From Streptomyces brasiliensis (GTDB lineage Bacteria > Actinomycetota > Actinomycetes > Streptomycetales > Streptomycetaceae): a stretch of DNA of 64,000 nt. Shown piece by piece: positions 43,118-52,085 of the stretch (position 1 is the stretch's first letter; the number at the start of each line of letters is the position of its first letter). The stretch is from positions 50,933-114,932 of the forward strand of contig NZ_BMQA01000025.1 of NCBI RefSeq assembly GCF_014647875.1, read 5' to 3'. Position numbers and translations under genes: made by a program. Under the pieces are notes generated by a model, which searched no databases, was not told the origin of the DNA, and saw only the letters and a program-made list of their open reading frames with translations.

Positions 43118-44211
43118 CGGTCACCGACCTTCCCGTCTCCACGCTCGCGGACGGGAACAGCGGCACCGCACTGGTCCCGATCGCCGACGCCCCCCAGAGC
43201 GGCAAGGACTTCACCAGCGACCAGGAGGTCCGCTGGTGCCCCGGCTGCGGCGACTACGCGGTGCTCAAAGCCGTCCAGGGCTTCCTGCCCGGCCTCGGCC
43301 TGCGCCGCGAGAACATCGTCTTCGTCTCCGGCATCGGCTGCTCCTCGAGGTTTCCCTACTACCTCGACACCTACGGGATGCACTCGATCCACGGCCGTGC
43401 TCCCGCCATCGCCACCGGCATCGCCACCGCCCGCGAGGACCTCTCGGTGTGGGTCGTCACCGGTGACGGCGATGCCTTGTCCATCGGCGGCAACCACCTC
43501 ATTCACGTCCTGCGCCGCAACGTCAACATGACGATCCTGCTGTTCAACAACCGGATCTACGGACTCACCAAGGGGCAGTACTCGCCCACCAGCGAAACCG
43601 GCAAGATCACCAAGTCCACTCCCGCGGGTTCGGTCGACCACCCCTTCAACCCGGTCTCCCTCGCCCTGGGAGCCGAGGGCACTTTCGTGGCGCGCACCGT
43701 CGACTCCGACCGCAAGCACCTCACCTCGGTGCTGTCGGCCGCGGCCGCCCACCGCGGCACCTCCCTGGTGGAGATCTACCAGAACTGCCCCATCTTCAAC
43801 GACGGCGCCTACGGCGTCCTGAAGGACCGTGACTCCGCCGCCGACGCGATCATCCCGCTCGTCCATGGCGAACCCGTCCGCTTCGGCGCACCCGCCGAGG
43901 ACGGCCAGGGACGGCTCGGCGTCTTCCGCCGACCCACCGGCGAGGTACATGTCGACCACGTCACGCCCGCGAACAGAGAACGGATCGTGGTCCACAACGC
44001 GCACGCCGACGACCCGACCGTCGCGTTCGCGCTTTCGCGGCTGACGGCGTCGGGCGAGATAACCCGCGCCCCGATCGGCATCTTCCGTGCGGTCCGGCGC
44101 CCCACGTACGACGACCGGGCTCGTGCTCAGGTGGTCGCCGACCGCGAGCAGAAGGGCGACGGGGACCTTCAGGCTCTCATCGAGGGCCCGGACAGCTGGG
44201 AGGTGCGCTGA
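43114..44211 (+). CDS. korB: 2-Oxoacid:ferredoxin oxidoreductase, beta subunit
   Basis: The 365-residue protein carries the thiamine-binding beta fold: RWCPGCGDYAVL near residue 42, GIGCSSR, the GDGDALSIGGNH motif with bound metal, and LLFNNRIYGLTKGQ. The cysteines in WCPGCGD and GIGC are the cluster ligands of KorB. It overlaps korA by ATGA and ends in a hairpin opposite the minus-strand gene. The C-terminal region beyond residue 280 is longer than the minimal family. Confidence 0.93.
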   Translation: MTVTDLPVSTLADGNSGTALVPIADAPQSGKDFTSDQEVRWCPGCGDYAVLKAVQGFLPGLGLRRENIVFVSGIGCSSRFPYYLDTYGMHSIHGRAPAIATGIATAREDLSVWVVTGDGDALSIGGNHLIHVLRRNVNMTILLFNNRIYGLTKGQYSPTSETGKITKSTPAGSVDHPFNPVSLALGAEGTFVARTVDSDRKHLTSVLSAAAAHRGTSLVEIYQNCPIFNDGAYGVLKDRDSAADAIIPLVHGEPVRFGAPAEDGQGRLGVFRRPTGEVHVDHVTPANRERIVVHNAHADDPTVAFALSRLTASGEITRAPIGIFRAVRRPTYDDRARAQVVADREQKGDGDLQALIEGPDSWEVR

Positions 44212-44226
44212 CCGGTCGCCCGGTCA
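44209..44226. terminator. Short convergent stem-loop
   Basis: TGACCGG and CCGGTCA form a 7-bp stem with a 4-base loop. The stem starts with the stop codon of korB and ends with that of the minus-strand gene. It is small, so it is a plausible but weak terminator. Confidence 0.5.
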
Positions 44227-45456
44227 AGGAGTCGCTTCGGTAATGCCGTAGCGGGGGTAGGGCCCCAGCACGCTGCAGTCGACGTGGCAGGTGCCGCCGT
44301 CGTACCTCCGACCACCGGGGGAGCGCAGCACGACGTGGCAGGTGAGCACTGTCCCGGTCTCCGGCTTGCCGGCGTCCGCCCGCATCCGGAAGCGATCCTC
44401 CCCGGGAGCGACGGGAACGTTGGCCAACGGAGGCATCGGCTGCACGGAGATGTCGACCGGCTCGTCCCACTCGATAGCCAGTTCCTCGGAGCCGTGGAAG
44501 GAGTGGAAGTTTCCGCCGTCGCGCCAACTCCCCACGGAGTAGCCGAGGGTGCGGGGGGACCACGGCATCATGGCCCGCTCGAAGTCCACCTCCCACGTCG
44601 CCCCCGCCGCGTCCGTGAGCCGGAAGCTCGCCGTGCGCAGGAGGCGGGTCCCCGGCTCGAAGGTCATGTCGTGCTCGTAGGTGGCCAGGTCGACGCCCTC
44701 GTCGTCGGGCCCGAGGTGTATGCGCCCTTCGAAGGGACTGCTGAAAACGTCCGTCATCCCTGCCTGGGAGCCGTCGGAGAGCTCGTTCGCCTGGAAGAAG
44801 CCGCCGGGTCCACCATCGGGGAACGAGAAGATGGTCCAGAATCGCAGTGCGCGCGGCCGACTCCGCGGTGGGGTGGGCGGGAGGTGCGACGGGTCCGGCG
44901 CGAAGGGCGGGCGTTGCACGTACAGGCCCCAGGAATGGTCACGCGCCGCTCCCCAGCGCTCCGGGGTGACGTCGATCGTCCTGCCCCGGAAGCTGATCCA
45001 CCCCGAGCCGCGGCCGGGCTGGTTGTACCGGGACTGGTCGGTGGTGACACGGCCGCGCTGTTCCACGTAATGATGCGCCTCCAGGATCGGGGGAGTGGCG
45101 GCCTGCCAGAGGACGTCGAAGGCGAGTCCGGAGTCGTTCTCCTCCAGGACCAGCCTCCACTGCCGCATCGGCTCGAGGTTCTCCAGGCGCAGCGGTCCGA
45201 TCCGCAGGTCGAAGTCACGACGCCAGCAGCGGTTCGTGCGGACGACGAACTGGTGGTCGTCGACGACCAGTAGGGCTGCGCCGCCGACCATGTCGGTGTT
45301 GGGGTTGACCCGGAAGTTGACGTCCAGGAACTGCCGGTCCACCGGGTTCATCAGGCCGAAGTAGTAGCCGTCGTCCCAGCCGTAGTCGGTGGACGGGACC
45401 ATGCTGAACGGCCGGGAGCTCTGGTGAACGGGAAACTCGTCGTACGGCGTGAGCAC
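44224..45456 (-). CDS. AttH-like/DUF7064-type conserved protein of unknown function
   Basis: The 410-residue protein is rich in Trp, Phe and Gly-containing strands and resembles the lipocalin-like AttH and carotenoid-hydratase-type families that occur beside catabolic CoA genes. Segments such as DHSWGLYVQRPP and RFWTIFSFPDGGPGG stand out; there is no signal peptide or obvious catalytic motif. The start is GTG with GGGAAAGGA upstream. The neighbouring divergent kinase gene and two operator-like sites suggest it belongs to the pathway. A role in binding or isomerising hydrophobic compounds is a guess. Confidence 0.7.
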   Translation of the reverse strand: MLTPYDEFPVHQSSRPFSMVPSTDYGWDDGYYFGLMNPVDRQFLDVNFRVNPNTDMVGGAALLVVDDHQFVVRTNRCWRRDFDLRIGPLRLENLEPMRQWRLVLEENDSGLAFDVLWQAATPPILEAHHYVEQRGRVTTDQSRYNQPGRGSGWISFRGRTIDVTPERWGAARDHSWGLYVQRPPFAPDPSHLPPTPPRSRPRALRFWTIFSFPDGGPGGFFQANELSDGSQAGMTDVFSSPFEGRIHLGPDDEGVDLATYEHDMTFEPGTRLLRTASFRLTDAAGATWEVDFERAMMPWSPRTLGYSVGSWRDGGNFHSFHGSEELAIEWDEPVDISVQPMPPLANVPVAPGEDRFRMRADAGKPETGTVLTCHVVLRSPGGRRYDGGTCHVDCSVLGPYPRYGITEATP

Positions 45457-45481
45457 TGGCTGTCCTTTCCCTCAAGGAAAA

Positions 45482-45500
45482 AACCCATCGTGGTTTGGGT
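45482..45500. promoter_or_regulatory. Putative island operator, site 11 (weak)
   Basis: AACCCATCGTGGTTTGGGT lies 26 bases upstream of the minus-strand DUF gene. It is best seen as ACCCA / TGGGT arms with an even centre, so it is a variant of the family motif. Confidence 0.4.
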
Positions 45501-45805
45501 AACTGCTGCCCATGTTCGAGGGCCGCGTCATGGAACGTGGCCGGACGGGATCGCGTCCGGCCCGGCGCTCTCCGCGATGTGCAGGGAGCTTTGTCCGGTT
45601 GTTCGTGGGGTCGTCGCAATGTTGAACGTGCGCTCGATACCGGTGAGAACGCTGACGAGGGGCGGTTGTTGCGAGGAGAGGACCAGAGCCGAGAGGGCGA
45701 GGAGCAAGAACGGCAATGTGTCGGTGCCCGCGTGCGGTGTCCGTCGCGTATCCGCCTCCCCCCGGGATGGTCGGCCGGGCGGTCCGGCGGCCTCATGCTA
45801 CGCTA

Positions 45806-45824
45806 AACCAAACGGCAATTGATA
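45806..45824. promoter_or_regulatory. Putative island operator, site 12
   Basis: AACCAAACGGCAATTGATA carries the left arm AACCAAAC of sites 5 and 6 and a right arm close to site 10. It lies 105 bases before the kinase start and would control that gene. Confidence 0.55.
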
Positions 45825-45928
45825 TAATGGGTCGTTCGTGGAGAGGGACGATCACGTCACACCCGGCCCGCCCCGGCCACCACACGGTCCGGGGCCGGAG
45901 GCCGCTGCGACCGTCAGAAGGAGCATCC

Positions 45929-46996
45929 GTGAAGACCGAGCCACCTGCGCACGTCGGCCGGGACATGACCAATCTGAGCCGGGCGGAACTGGACGCAGTC
46001 GCTCGTTGCATGGCGGGAGCCGACGAAGCTCCCGCAGGTCCGCTCGAGGCGACCCTGATCACCGGCGGGCGGTCCAACCTGACCTACTCGCTGAGCGATG
46101 GGGCGTCCCTCTGGATACTGCGTACGCCACCCCGTGCGGGTCGTACGCCCTCTGCGCACGACGTGGCACGTGAGTTTCGCGTGACGTCCGGGCTGCGCGG
46201 GAGCGGTGTACCCGTCGCGCGGCCGGTCGTCCTCTGCGAGGACGAGTCGGTCCTCGGCGGTGCCTTCACGGTCGTGGAGTACGTCGACGGCCGCAGCATA
46301 CAGTCGCGCGACGACCTGGCCGGCCTCGACGACTCGCAGCTGGCCCGTGCCATGGCCTCGTTGACGGAGACGTTGGCGGCGCTGCACCGCGTGGACCATG
46401 TGGCCGCCGGACTCGAACGCTTCGGTCGGCCCGACGCGTACGCACAACGACAGCTGTACCGCTGGCGAGGGCAGTGGGATCTGGTCGCTCCGGAGGACGA
46501 GGAGATCCGAGCCTCGGCGGCCGAACTCGAGCGGCGGCTGACAGCAGCTGTCCCGGAGCAGCGTTTCACCGGGATCGTGCACGGCGACTTCCGCATCGAC
46601 AACACCATCCTGCGACACGGTCATCTTCCCGAGGTGGCAGCCGTTGTCGACTGGGAGCTGTCGACGATCGGTGACCCCGTGGCAGACGTGGCCATGATGT
46701 GCGCCTACCGGGACGAAGCCCTCGATCTCATCCTCGGCGCCCCGAGCGCCTGGACGAGTGACCGGTTGCCCGATGCACCCTCATTGGCGGCGGCCTACGA
46801 GGCGGCGGGCGGCGTAGCGCTCGACCACTGGGACTTCCACCTGGCCCTGGCCTACTACAAGATCGGCACAATCGCGGCCGGCATCGAACACCGGCGCCGG
46901 GCCGGCGTCGGAACGGGCCCGGGCTTCGCCACCGCCGGGCGTGCGGTGCCCCGGCTGATGGCGGCCGGTCTCGCGGTGGGATCGCTCCGGACGTAG
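45929..46996 (+). CDS. APH-fold phosphotransferase, FadE36/ACAD10-like
   Basis: The 355-residue protein has the APH kinase core: early TGGRSNLTYSL for the nucleotide loop, ILRTPP for the lysine-type strand, the catalytic VHGDFRIDNTIL near residue 215 and VVDWELSTIGDP for magnesium. Sequence and length match the kinase domain of ACAD10/11 and mycobacterial FadE36. It probably phosphorylates a hydroxyl of a hydroxyacyl substrate. GAAGGAG precedes the GTG. It stands alone between a long promoter gap and a 230-base gap in which I see nothing. Confidence 0.85.
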   Translation: MKTEPPAHVGRDMTNLSRAELDAVARCMAGADEAPAGPLEATLITGGRSNLTYSLSDGASLWILRTPPRAGRTPSAHDVAREFRVTSGLRGSGVPVARPVVLCEDESVLGGAFTVVEYVDGRSIQSRDDLAGLDDSQLARAMASLTETLAALHRVDHVAAGLERFGRPDAYAQRQLYRWRGQWDLVAPEDEEIRASAAELERRLTAAVPEQRFTGIVHGDFRIDNTILRHGHLPEVAAVVDWELSTIGDPVADVAMMCAYRDEALDLILGAPSAWTSDRLPDAPSLAAAYEAAGGVALDHWDFHLALAYYKIGTIAAGIEHRRRAGVGTGPGFATAGRAVPRLMAAGLAVGSLRT

Positions 46997-47227
46997 TGCG
47001 TCGCGAGGCGCTGCGGGCGGAAGCACCGCCGGCTCCGGCCACCCGGCAGCGGCCCGCTGTGTCGGCGTCCGTAACCACGCTCTCCTCGTGGCCACTTGGC
47101 GGTTTGGTCCGGAATGCGGAATCGCCGGGCGACCAGCGACCATCTCGTACCCGCGCCCGGACACCACCGACCCGATCAGCGGAAGGGATCACCCGCGAAG
47201 CGAGCCGGTGGGTCCGGGCTCGGGACG

Positions 47228-48004
47228 TTACCGAGGAGGCATCCTGATGCCACCGTCCACCCGCACGGTCTCGGCATTGAGGTAGTCGTTCGTGAGGAAC
47301 TCCAGGACCACGCGGGCGAGCTCCTCCGGCAGGCCCAGGCGCTTCGGGAAGAGCACGTGGGAGCCCAGCTGTTCCTTGAAGACCTCGGCGTCCTGACCTT
47401 CGCCGTAGATGGGTGTGTCGATCAGACCAGGGGCGACGGTGTTCAGGCGGATTCCCGCCGCCGCCAGGTCGCGGGCCACCGGAAGTGTCATGCCGACCAC
47501 GCCTCCCTTCGAGGCGGCATAGGCCGCCTGACCGATCTGGCCGTCGAAGGCCGCGATGCTGGCCATGTTGACGATCGCGCCGCGCTGTCCGCCCGAGTCC
47601 GGCTCGTTGGTGCTCATGGAACTGGCCGCCTGGCGAACGACGTCGAACGTGCCGATCAGGTTGATAGCGATGATCCGGGTGAATGACTCGAGGTCGTGCG
47701 CCGATTCGAGGGCACCGTCGCGGCCTATGGTCCGCCGGGCTCCGCCGACCCCGGCGGAGTTGACCACGGCCCGCAGAGGCGCGACGCGAGTCGCCGCCGC
47801 GACCGCGTCGCGGATCTGACTCGTCTCGGTCACGTCCACCGGGGCGAACACGCCTCCGATCTCCGCGGCGAACGCCTGACCCTTGGCCTGTTGCACGTCG
47901 GCGACCACGACATGGGCCCCTTCTGCCGCGAGACGGCGAGCGACCGCTGCGCCGATCCCGGACGCCGCTCCCGTGACCAGAGCGCTGTATCCCCTGATGT
48001 CCAC
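47228..48004 (-). CDS. SDR, type II 3-hydroxyacyl-CoA dehydrogenase-like
   Basis: The 258-residue SDR resembles HSD10-type enzymes that oxidise 3-hydroxy-2-methylacyl-CoA: TGAASGIG near residue 11, VVADVQQ (NAD), NSAGVG, a long loop around GARRTIGRDG, AYAASKGGVVGMTLPVARDLA and RVDGGIRMPPR at the end. This fits the methyl-branched theme set by the racemase and the HMG-CoA-lyase-like protein. The GTG start has AGGAGGAG upstream. It is second in a unit behind the crotonase gene. Confidence 0.88.
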   Translation of the reverse strand: MDIRGYSALVTGAASGIGAAVARRLAAEGAHVVVADVQQAKGQAFAAEIGGVFAPVDVTETSQIRDAVAAATRVAPLRAVVNSAGVGGARRTIGRDGALESAHDLESFTRIIAINLIGTFDVVRQAASSMSTNEPDSGGQRGAIVNMASIAAFDGQIGQAAYAASKGGVVGMTLPVARDLAAAGIRLNTVAPGLIDTPIYGEGQDAEVFKEQLGSHVLFPKRLGLPEELARVVLEFLTNDYLNAETVRVDGGIRMPPR

Positions 48005-48070
48005 GTTACTTTCTCCTCCTGCCGATCAATGGGACGGATGCCGGGCGCCATGCCCACGGAACGTCGGCCG

Positions 48071-48838
48071 TCATCGGCCACGCCAGACCGGGAGGCGTTT
48101 CTCCGCGAAGGCGCGTGCCCCTTCGGCGGCATCGTCGGAGGCGAAGACCTCGTCGACGAACGGCTGCTGGCGCTTCCAGCCCTCCTCCGCTGTCCAGTCC
48201 GGGGCTGCGCTCGCGATCTGTTTGGCTCTCAGGACCGCCAAAGGGCCGTTCTCGGCCACCTTCTGCGCCAGGGTCAGAGCGGCCTCTCGCGCGCCGCCGG
48301 TCCGCGTCACGCGGTTGACCAGGCCGATCTTCGCGGCTCTCGGCGCGTCGATCGGTTCACCGGTGAGCAGCATCTCCAAAGCCAGCGCGTGCGGCACCCG
48401 ATTGGGCAGGCGCAGTGCGGCGCCGGCGGCCGGGACGAGACCGCGCTTCACCTCGGGCACACCGAACCGTGCCGTCTCGGCCGCGACCACCATGTCGCAG
48501 GCCAGCGCGAGTTCGAATCCCCCCGCCAGCGCCCAGCCCTCCACGGCGGCCACCATCGGCTTGCGGGGCGGTGTCATCGTGATGCCGCACAGCCCCCGGC
48601 CTTCCAGGCTCGGAGACTCACCCCTCAGGAAGGCCTTGAGGTCCATCCCGGCGGAGAAATTTCCGCCGGCCCCCGTCAGCACGGCGGCTCTCAGCTCCTC
48701 GGACGCGTCGAGTTCGTCGGCTGCCTCGGCGATGCCCTCGGCCACGCTCCGGTTCAGCGCGTTCCGGGCCTCCGGCCGGTTGATCGTGACGACCAGCACG
48801 GCGCCCATCCGTTCGGTCAGGACTTCCTTCGAGCTCAC
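48071..48838 (-). CDS. Enoyl-CoA hydratase
   Basis: The 255-residue crotonase has both hydratase glutamates, in GGFELALACD and GVPEVKRG, plus GGNFSAGMDLKAF for the oxyanion hole, so it is the best true enoyl-CoA hydratase of the three. The GTG at 48838 has GGAGAG upstream; an in-frame start 90 bases earlier would add a basic, family-unlike stretch. With the following HSD10-like SDR it would complete hydration and oxidation of a 2-methylenoyl-CoA. Confidence 0.88.
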   Translation of the reverse strand: MSSKEVLTERMGAVLVVTINRPEARNALNRSVAEGIAEAADELDASEELRAAVLTGAGGNFSAGMDLKAFLRGESPSLEGRGLCGITMTPPRKPMVAAVEGWALAGGFELALACDMVVAAETARFGVPEVKRGLVPAAGAALRLPNRVPHALALEMLLTGEPIDAPRAAKIGLVNRVTRTGGAREAALTLAQKVAENGPLAVLRAKQIASAAPDWTAEEGWKRQQPFVDEVFASDDAAEGARAFAEKRLPVWRGR

Positions 48839-48965
48839 ATCTCTCCATTCGAGTTGTGCCGCACGTGGATGCGACGACCACGCGGCACGCCGACGTCCCG
48901 CCGCGCGTTCATGCAAATTGCGACCCACATCGAGGAGGGGGCAGGAAGGCGTGTCCCCGCCACAT

Positions 48966-48984
48966 TACCAAGCGCTGATTGATT
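48966..48984. promoter_or_regulatory. Putative island operator, site 13
   Basis: TACCAAGCGCTGATTGATT has a left arm CCAAGCG and right arm TGATTGATT. It lies 127 bases upstream of the crotonase start. The right arm matches site 10 in eight of nine bases. Confidence 0.55.
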
Positions 48985-49260
48985 AAGTCATCGCCCTCGC
49001 CACGGCGGTGCTGGAACCGGCCCCGGACGACGACTCCGCCTCGAGGGCGCGCAGAGCCGCAGCCCGGGCGATCAGGGCAGGGCAGGGCACGAGCGTCGCC
49101 TGGGACAACGCATACGGCGACGCCCGCCCCACCGTCGATGGACTGGCGGGACGGGCGCCCGCAGGGTCAGGGCCGATGACGACGGGACGTGCGCCGCCTC
49201 AGAAGTGCGCAGTACTCCGCCTCATGCTCTCCCGGAGCCGATACCAGGACAGTCGCCGTC

Positions 49261-49298
49261 GGCTGACTCGCCCCGGACCGTGCCGGGGCGAGTCAGCC
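49261..49298 (-). terminator. Strong stem-loop after the kinase-epoxide hydrolase unit
   Basis: A perfect 16-bp stem (49261-49276 and 49283-49298) with a 6-base loop begins 11 bases after the minus-strand kinase stop. It should end that transcript. Confidence 0.8.
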
Positions 49299-49309
49299 GC
49301 GAGCGCACC

Positions 49310-50557
49310 TCACCCACCCGGTGCCTCACGGAGGAGCGCGACGGGCTCGTGGTCCTCGACTGCGGTGGCGGTCCTGGCCACCATGTCGAGGCTGACCTCG
49401 TCGGGCTGCATGTCCGGCTGGAGAGCGCCGTGGCCGATGGTGCTGAGCCAGGCGTAGTACGGCCACAGTGACTGCCGCCGATACGCGGTCCAGGCCTCCT
49501 GCCACGTCGGTGGCTCGCCCCCGGCCGCGTCGAGCCGGTGGAGATAGTGCTCCAGCAGATCGCGTTCCCAGTCGCGCCGGTCCTCCACGGTCAGGCCGCC
49601 GGTGAGCAGGTAGGAGACGTCGTACGCCCACGAGCCGCGAAGCACGCACTGCCAGTCGGCGAAACCCATCCGGCCGTGCTCGGTGACGTAGGTGTTGCCG
49701 ATGTGCGGGTCGCCGTGCAGCAGTGTGACGGGACCCCGCCCGAGCAGCCGCAGTCCGGCCATCATCGGTTTCAGATCGCGGACGGACCGGGCGGCGAGGG
49801 CGGACGGGATGACCCTGCGTCCGCGCTCGGCGCCGAGCCGGGCGATGACCTCCCAGCCGAAGAAGTCACCGGCCCGGCCGACGTAGTCCGCGGGTGCGTT
49901 GACCAGCGGACGCACCTCGGGCGAGTTCCAGAACCGGCCGTGCCAGGTGGCCATCTGGTCGAGCAGCCCAGTCATCTCGTCGCGGGTGACGTAGCGGGCC
50001 GGCACCAGGAACTCCGCACCCTTGGTGCGCACCAGGTCCTCGATCAGTGAGATCGAGCGCCATGACACCGGGTCGAAGGCGCCGTAGTAGCCGAGCGGCG
50101 CTTCGATGTCGAGGCGCGGGCGGAAGTCGCGGAAGAAGGTCGGCTCGCCGGAGATGTTGCCGATGAAGCCGAGCATGATCCGCTGCCGGTAGGCCGCGGT
50201 GGTCTTCGCGAATACCGTCGGCGGGAGGCCGGCCTTCTCGCCGGCCGTGTTGTACCGCAGGTCGATCTGCCAGCGCGTCGAACTGCCCGCCGAGTGCGGG
50301 GTCGCCTTCGCCCACTCCACCCGGGCGTCGGGGATGCCGCGGCACAGCGCTGCCGTGAGCCACTCGGGCGTGACATCGGCGGGCGTGGCCGGGACGTCGC
50401 CGTACCGGTAGGCGAGTGGCGCCACCAGCTTCTCGCGCGCCACCTGGAGTGCGACCGCGGCCAGCCGGGCACGGCGGTAGGGCCGGGAGGCGGGGACTCC
50501 TGTGCCGTGATGGACCTCCCGGGCCCACCGCCGCACGGCCTGGACGGGTCCGGTCAT
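49310..50557 (-). CDS. APH-fold phosphotransferase, long type
   Basis: The 415-residue kinase-like protein has LLHGDPHIGNTYV near residue 282 (catalytic loop) and MGFADWQ for magnesium. Its N-terminal 130 residues (TPEWLTAAL, then SSTRWQIDLRY) are longer than in the island's other kinases. The protein at 52086 is a close paralog of nearly the same length, sharing RIMLGFIG-like and PTFFRDFRPRLDIEAPLGY-like stretches. ATGA overlap with the epoxide hydrolase gene suggests it acts on the diol or hydroxyl made by that enzyme (inference). Confidence 0.82.
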   Translation of the reverse strand: MTGPVQAVRRWAREVHHGTGVPASRPYRRARLAAVALQVAREKLVAPLAYRYGDVPATPADVTPEWLTAALCRGIPDARVEWAKATPHSAGSSTRWQIDLRYNTAGEKAGLPPTVFAKTTAAYRQRIMLGFIGNISGEPTFFRDFRPRLDIEAPLGYYGAFDPVSWRSISLIEDLVRTKGAEFLVPARYVTRDEMTGLLDQMATWHGRFWNSPEVRPLVNAPADYVGRAGDFFGWEVIARLGAERGRRVIPSALAARSVRDLKPMMAGLRLLGRGPVTLLHGDPHIGNTYVTEHGRMGFADWQCVLRGSWAYDVSYLLTGGLTVEDRRDWERDLLEHYLHRLDAAGGEPPTWQEAWTAYRRQSLWPYYAWLSTIGHGALQPDMQPDEVSLDMVARTATAVEDHEPVALLREAPGG

Positions 50558-51699
50558 GACAGCGCCCGAGCGAAGCCGCGAAGGTCCTCGACCACCAGGT
50601 CGGGCTCCTCGAGCGCGGCGAAGTGGCCGCCGCGGTCGTGCTCGGTCCAGTGGACGACGTTGTTGGTCTTCTCGACGAGCCTGCGGATCGGGACCGACAT
50701 CTCGCGCGGGTAGACACCGCAGCCGGTGGGCGTGGCGTTGAAGTCCGGCACGCCGGCCTCGCCGGTCCGGGCCTGCTCGTAGTAGAGCCGGCCGGCTGAG
50801 TTGGCGGTGTTGGTGAGCCAGTACATCGAGACGTTGGTGAGGAAGGTGTCGACGTCAACCGCCTCGTCGGGGGAGTCGGTCCAGTCGGTCCAGGCCGCGA
50901 ACTTCTCGGCCATCCACGCGAGCAGGGAGACGGGGGAGTCGCTCCACCCATAGGCCACGGTCTGCGGGCGCTCGGAGAGCAGGTGGAAGTAGCCGATCGA
51001 GAAGTCCCGTGACATGTAGTCGTCGAGTATGGCCCGCTCGCCGACGGTCAGCTCGTCGAGCCCGTCGGTGCCGGCGAACGGAGGGGAACAGAAGAACGTC
51101 GTGAGGTGCACTCCGGTGACCCGGTCCGGTGCCTGGATCGCCACGTCACGACCGATCCGCTCGCCCCAGTCGCCGCCGTGCACGAGGAACCGGTCGTGAC
51201 CCAGCTCGGTCATCAGGGCCGTCAGCGCACGAGCGACCCGCTTCGAGCCCCAGCCGCTGTCGGGCACAGGGCCGGAGAACGTGTAGCCGGGCAGTGACGG
51301 CAGCACGACGTGGAACGCGGGGTCCTCGGCGCTCCCGCCGTGGGCCTCCGGGTCGGTGAGCGGGCCGATGGTGTCGAGGTACTCCAGGTACGAGCCCGGC
51401 CAGCCGTGGATCAGCAGCATCGGCTGCGCGTCGGCGCGGGGCGAGCGGACGTGGACGTAGTGCACATTCGTTCCGTCGATCGTGGTGGTGAACTGCGGCT
51501 GCGCGTTGAGACGTTTTTCTGCCCTGCGCCAGTCGAAGGTGTTCCTCCAGTACGTCGCCAGCTCCTGCACCCGGTCCAGCGGCGCGCCGGCGGACCAGCC
51601 CACGCCGGGCAGCATGTCGGGCCACCTGGAGTCGTCGAGACGGCGGTGCAGTTCGTCGAGGGCGGCCTGCGGGATGGAGACGGTGAACGGTCGGGGCAT
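50554..51699 (-). CDS. Epoxide hydrolase (EHN-domain alpha/beta-hydrolase)
   Basis: The 381-residue protein has the N-terminal EHN segment (AALDELHRRLDDSRWPD), the oxyanion motif HGWPGS, nucleophilic Asp in HGGDWGE and the catalytic His in GGHFAALEEP near the end. The family opens epoxides to vicinal diols with water. The ATG at 51699 is chosen because GAGGAG lies 7 bases before it and the EHN domain starts there; an ATG at 51771 would add 24 unlike residues. It sits between two paralogous kinase genes. Confidence 0.9.
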   Translation of the reverse strand: MPRPFTVSIPQAALDELHRRLDDSRWPDMLPGVGWSAGAPLDRVQELATYWRNTFDWRRAEKRLNAQPQFTTTIDGTNVHYVHVRSPRADAQPMLLIHGWPGSYLEYLDTIGPLTDPEAHGGSAEDPAFHVVLPSLPGYTFSGPVPDSGWGSKRVARALTALMTELGHDRFLVHGGDWGERIGRDVAIQAPDRVTGVHLTTFFCSPPFAGTDGLDELTVGERAILDDYMSRDFSIGYFHLLSERPQTVAYGWSDSPVSLLAWMAEKFAAWTDWTDSPDEAVDVDTFLTNVSMYWLTNTANSAGRLYYEQARTGEAGVPDFNATPTGCGVYPREMSVPIRRLVEKTNNVVHWTEHDRGGHFAALEEPDLVVEDLRGFARALS

Positions 51700-52085
51700 G
51701 ACGGGCTCCTCAAGAACGTGAGCAGGCGGTTGGGGACCAGCCCTGGTCGGGGCTGCCGGACTGTCCGACATGGGCGGCTGTCGCGGCGGACTTGGCTCCG
51801 CCGGACCACCTCCTGTGCCTCTCCGGCCCGTTGACGCGGCCCGGAAGAGTGATTGCCGCAGGGCGTCTTCGCATCGTCGTGAGCCGGAGCCGGATCGGAG
51901 CCGGACACGACGGTGCGGTCAGCGTCGTTCGGGCCAGTCGGGAACACGTCCACGGATCGGGTCCGGCGCGGCCCGCCGGCCGAGGACTCCCGGTCGTGGC
52001 GCCTGCCGGAGAGGCAGGGCATGCTGGGCCGGGGGGCCGAGCACGCGACCGGCGAGCGACGCGCCCACCACCGCGATACGGTCGC
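51700..52085. other. Intergenic region without recognisable gene
   Basis: The 386 bases lie upstream of the epoxide hydrolase gene and downstream of the second long kinase. I see no family similarity in any frame, no clear hairpin with a useful stem and no island operator. A promoter for the epoxide hydrolase unit may lie here. Confidence 0.5.

Larger units (their letters stand above)
45457..45928. other. Divergent promoter region with two operator-like sites
   Basis: This 472-base gap separates the minus-strand DUF gene and the plus-strand kinase gene. It holds operator-like sites at 45482 and 45806, one near each start. Open frames crossing it lack family similarity and a ribosome site, so I call no gene here. 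Confidence 0.65.
48839..49309. other. Intergenic region with an operator and a terminator
   Basis: The 471-base gap separates two minus-strand units. It holds the operator-like site at 48966 for the crotonase unit and the strong stem-loop at 49261 that ends the upstream kinase unit. Frames here show no similarity; nothing else is seen. Confidence 0.65.

Noticed and set aside
45424..45822. Possible 132-residue plus-strand gene in the divergent gap
   Set aside because: It has no ribosome site, no similarity and overlaps the start of the minus-strand gene and both operator-like sites.
49008..49457. Possible 149-residue plus-strand gene
   Set aside because: It runs through the 16-bp terminator stem and into the kinase gene on the other strand; composition is Arg/Ser-rich without motif.
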